Positions 60,886-64,000 of a DNA stretch of 64,000 bases are shown piece after piece. Every line of letters begins with the position of its first letter. Within the stretch, counting starts at the first letter, position 1. Origin of the DNA: Siphonodentalium dalli (taxonomy: Eukaryota; Mollusca; Scaphopoda; Gadilida; Siphonodentaliidae). The translations under genes were made by a program, and so were the position numbers. The stretch lies in the NCBI GenBank assembly GCA_032622095.1, contig CP136061.1, positions 2,110,001 to 2,174,000 on the forward strand, written 5' to 3'. The notes under the pieces were generated by a model that worked only from the letters and a program-made list of their open reading frames with translations, ran no database searches and had not been told where the DNA came from.

Positions 60886-61149
60886 TCATCCAATGTCATC
60901 ATAAACGTCGTCTCGATCTCCGGCCACATTCGTATAAGATGGCTGGTTCCTCTCTGATTGGTCGTAATTCGCAGGTGTTTGGTTTGATACAGTAGCATAA
61001 GTACTGTCTCTATCGTTGGCCACATTCCTAGCAGATGGTTGATTCCTCTCCAGTCGATCGTAATTCACTGGTGTCTGGTTTGGCAGACTATCATAAGTGT
61101 TGTCTATGAATATTCTGTTCACCGCTTCGTATAGAAATTTATACTGCTC
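60886..61149 (-). CDS. Receptor-type tyrosine phosphatase, last exon (C-terminal tail)
   Basis: Begins after TTTTTCTCTAG with GAG CAG TAT, giving EQYKFLYEAVNRIF, the standard last helix of a PTP domain, then a 70-residue tail ending at TGA 60886-60888. The tail is two ~31-residue repeats (YDSLPNQTPVNYDRL and YATVSNQTPANYDQS, each followed by ERNQPS) and a final YTNVAGDRDDVYDDIG. Tyrosines with a hydrophobic residue at +3 are spaced as in ITAMs. The frame joins the preceding exon in phase 0. A membrane receptor acting at the inner face of the plasma membrane is expected from the family. Confidence 0.75.
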   Translation of the reverse strand, partial: EQYKFLYEAVNRIFIDNTYDSLPNQTPVNYDRLERNQPSARNVANDRDSTYATVSNQTPANYDQSERNQPSYTNVAGDRDDVYDDIG

Positions 61150-62597
61150 CTAGAGAAAAAGGAACCGTTATTGAATACAATGTATACTTTATCTACGTTC
61201 AGAATACTAAGCTAATAGTCTACCATTGTTGTGAAGTACATTCTAACTTGCATTCGTCGTAAGATTTGCGTTACCAATATATGACGCCTCTCGCTTTGTA
61301 ATTCGGAAACTGATGGTGCGGTTGGCATCCACATCATATATTACTTATATAAAATAGCATTGTACGGTTGAATGAGGAATTTTTATCTAGATACTGCACT
61401 TGGGAGCGTGTATCAACATTGTGAGATAACTAGGTCACAAAAAGAGCGTTTAACGAATATATATTACGTTATATATGAAATAAACTGTATAACATTTTCC
61501 ATGTCACATATACGTGATTGTTTCTAAATTTGCGGGAGACTAGACTTCACTTTATATAATCTATTCCGTGCAAATTAATTACTGCACCATTTATATACAT
61601 AATACTATGGATATAGGACATTATAACAATATATATGGGACTTACAATATTTTAACAAATCCAAATAATTGTAAAGAATATGATGAATCAAAACCAATAT
61701 GCACCTTTCTACATTGCCCGTACATTTTGGGCCCGACAGTATTGTGTGCAAAAATTCTTATGACAAAAATGTGTTTAACCGTTTTGTTTTTCTTTCATCC
61801 TTATTTAACTTTCAAAAATGCTTCGGTCAACCTGTAGTGCATCACTCTGACTTGGTTCCGTCATTCTGGTGTGCTAGGTTTGGTGCCCACCCACCCTGGA
61901 CTCGTGCTACTTAGTAGACAAACATTTAAGAATTTTGGTAACCCATAAAAACAAATACTGCTCCTGGAGAAAGGGAATCCATATTGACTATAATGTATAT
62001 TCTTAAGTTCTCAATGGTGATTTATTAAAAACACTTTCACTTTCACACTATCTCGCACGTACGACCGATGGGCTACCGGAATATTTCACATCCCTCGCGA
62101 ATCAGTAGAGTTATCTTAAAAAAAATATTTTACGATGAAATTTGTCACTTATTTGGGAAATAAACAGAATTATATTGGAACTACATTTCTCTATTCATCG
62201 GATGGTGAAGTGAACACGCAGCGATCGGCTGTTGTCTTTGATACATCGATTGAATACGATTGTGCCAAAAATGATCATCGTGAATGTGCAATTTCTTTGA
62301 AAACGTGTATAATACAATGTATATGTATAGTGTGTTGACACGAAAATGTATGTCATTGCCTTGTCATTACTTTTTCCCCCACCCCATTATAATCTAACAA
62401 AAAATGGTTACTGAGTAAGGCTAAACATTGACCCAGTAGGTACACTATGACCCAACATATTTGCTGTTAACATCATTGTTCCTATTACGGTATACGGACA
62501 TACCGAATGTAGTTAAATAGTGGGGGAGCACCAGGGGTACTAACAGCCCAGGAATAATAAGCACATTGGACTTTAGTTAGCACATCATGGTACTTAC
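61150..62597 (-). other. Phosphatase intron with a relic duplicated exon edge
   Basis: The 1448-bp intron contains, at about 61200-61950, sequence related to block C (31245-31911). At 61954-61976 the minus strand reads CCCTTTCTCCAG followed by GAGCAGTAT, the acceptor and first three codons of the last exon again, then diverges. This looks like the remains of a tandem duplication of about 810 bp covering the exon boundary. Confidence 0.6.
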
Positions 62598-62733
62598 AAG
62601 CTTAGGAATCATATCCGCTCTCTGCTCCCTGAGGTTCTGAACACAAGTAAAGACATCTATACTGCTTTCCACTCTGCCCTGGTCTAATAGATAATCAGCC
62701 GCTAGAAAAACACCTGTGGCACCAATACCGTCA
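62598..62733 (-). CDS. Receptor-type tyrosine phosphatase, penultimate exon (PTP loop)
   Basis: 136 bp between an acceptor (GACTTTCAG) and a consensus donor (GTAAGTACC): one base finishing a codon, then 45 codons. It reads DGIGATGVFLAADYLLDQ, then VDVF-like SIDVFTCVQNLREQRADMIP. In active enzymes the loop is H-C-S-x-G-x-G-R-T-G; here the arginine position is alanine (GIGATG), so phosphate binding should be lost. Typical of a second (D2) or pseudophosphatase domain. The cysteine would be encoded by the previous exon, which is not in the window. LREQR-x-x-M continues into EQYKFLYEAV of the last exon exactly as in the family. Confidence 0.8.
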
Positions 62734-63854
62734 CTGAAAGTCGAGTATATATACTAGTCACACCAACGCCAGAAGTTTAAATCAGGCACTAGTCGGCCAC
62801 ACATGAAACATACCAGTCACACCTATGACAGACATGAAAGGCAACCACCTTAAAATCATATTTTCTTTAATTTAACATCCAGTTGATATAACAGAAAAAA
62901 AGTGTTCAGTTGGCGTAAGACTATTACAGAATATGTGGGGTGGGGAGGATATGACCTACTATGGATTATTATGCGGGCAAAATTTCGTCATATCAAAAAC
63001 CTTGCGCTAATAATCGGCTATATATATTTGGGATGAGAAAATCCATTTCGTTAATATATGCATGACGTAAGTTCACGCATACGTTAATACGAGAAGGTAG
63101 AGGAATATAATAATAACAAGATGCTTGTGCATATATAATATAATCGAAAACAAGGTTTGAATTAATTAAGCAATGCTGATAAGATTTGTCAGATCATTGA
63201 TCAAAGTTTGCTCGTCAAGCATTGCGAGAAAAAATACCACCAACAGTTATCCATAGTAAGGCGATTTACAGTTGTATAAGCAAATACATACGTTATTCAT
63301 AATGTTGAATTACTGACTGACGAGAGCAACCCATATATGTGGGAGTTGAAATAAGTATTTCAGTAGACATATATGTTTATTACTTACTGTCTGTGCTAAT
63401 TACATACAAATACTCAACTACTGTGAATGGATTTATCTGTTTATTACTTCCCTCGTATGTTAATTACATACACATTGTCAACTACTGTGAATATACATTC
63501 ATCAACCTTTTTCATGTAGTGATGATATGTAGTTTATCAACTTGGAATTGCCTGCACATACTGATTGTTGTAGTTTATCCAATCCGTGACTCAGCAGATT
63601 TAGCACATGTATATAGTAATATATTATGGGCGACACACGCAACGCGCACGCGAAGACCATTAGCCCAACATCGATGAACTTTGATGTATCAGCTGTTTGG
63701 TCGGCAATCTCACGCACTGTGTTATCGTTATTTCATGTTAGTGCATATCATTCGTCACACCGCATACAAAACTCAAAACATTTCCAATCAAACACCATCA
63801 CATGTACTCGAATTTCAGAAAACCATCGCGATAATTAACACCCACAACATGCTG
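62734..63854. other. Probable upstream intron of the phosphatase gene
   Basis: No PTP motif (for example W-P-D-x-G-V-P) was found on the minus strand here, so the next upstream exon lies beyond the window. Two diverged units with TTACATACA(A/C)A and CAACTACTGTGAAT occur at about 63400-63490. Confidence 0.4.
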
Positions 63855-64000
63855 CACCTACCATGTTCACCTACCATGTTCACCCATGTTCACATACCAT
63901 GTTCACATACCATGTTCACACACCATGTTCACATACCATGTTCACATACCATGTTCTCATACCATGTTCACATACCATGTTCACATACCATGTTCACCTA
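63855..64000. repeat. 13-bp minisatellite ACCATGTTCACAT, runs off the window
   Basis: About ten tandem copies of ACCATGTTCACAT, with CTACC, CACACC and TCTCAT variants. It continues to the last base, so its full size is unknown. Confidence 0.9.

Overview
The window looks like nuclear DNA of an invertebrate animal, most likely a mollusc and perhaps a bivalve. It is AT-rich and intron-containing, with no operons or Shine-Dalgarno sites. It is crowded with decayed transposons, fold-back elements, satellites and segmental duplications. The animal assignment rests on two exons of a receptor-type tyrosine phosphatase, a P-element-type transposase and an APE-type LINE with a 2A-like peptide. The narrower guess (mollusc/bivalve) is inference.

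Layout. 1-20.6 kb: mostly non-coding, with dispersed repeats and several non-autonomous DNA transposons: a Mutator-like MITE at 1.2 kb, a possible unclassified TIR element at 11.5 kb, a piggyBac-like MITE at 12.6 kb and a pogo/Tc1-like fold-back MITE at 15.8 kb. A broken P-element-type transposase lies on the minus strand at 4.6-7.5 kb, with one in-frame stop and one frameshift. 20.6-40.3 kb: a mosaic of near-identical duplications. A ~1.9 kb block is repeated 3.1 kb apart, a ~6.2 kb block is repeated ~7.78 kb apart with sub-blocks reused several times, and a 0.62 kb block holding a LINE fragment and a hairpin occurs twice. 40.9-44.3 kb: a satellite of ~48-bp monomers. 44.4-50.5 kb: a ~6.1 kb palindrome (fold-back element) whose inner arms are tandem repeats. 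One arm carries a 566-bp solo LTR, the other an insert with a near-perfect 80-bp hairpin. 50.6-55.8 kb: a dead minus-strand LINE (2A-like peptide, endonuclease, reverse transcriptase) split by a 1.63 kb hAT-like element. 56.6-58.8 kb: a ~479-bp tandem repeat. 58.8 kb: a second pogo/Tc1-like MITE whose two arms differ almost only by one type of transition. 60.1 kb: a LINE ORF1-like fragment.

60.9-62.7 kb: the only good host gene, the last two exons (minus strand) of a receptor protein tyrosine phosphatase. The signature loop lacks its arginine (pseudophosphatase-like), and the tail has ITAM-spaced tyrosine motifs. The rest of the gene must lie beyond 64 kb.

The most unusual observations are the strongly biased (A/C-opposed) hypermutation of the 58.8 kb hairpin MITE, the ITAM-like tail on a phosphatase with a degenerate active site, the 6.1 kb fold-back element with nested insertions, and the 38-nt inverted filler at a duplication junction. 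No computation was run; identities were judged by reading.
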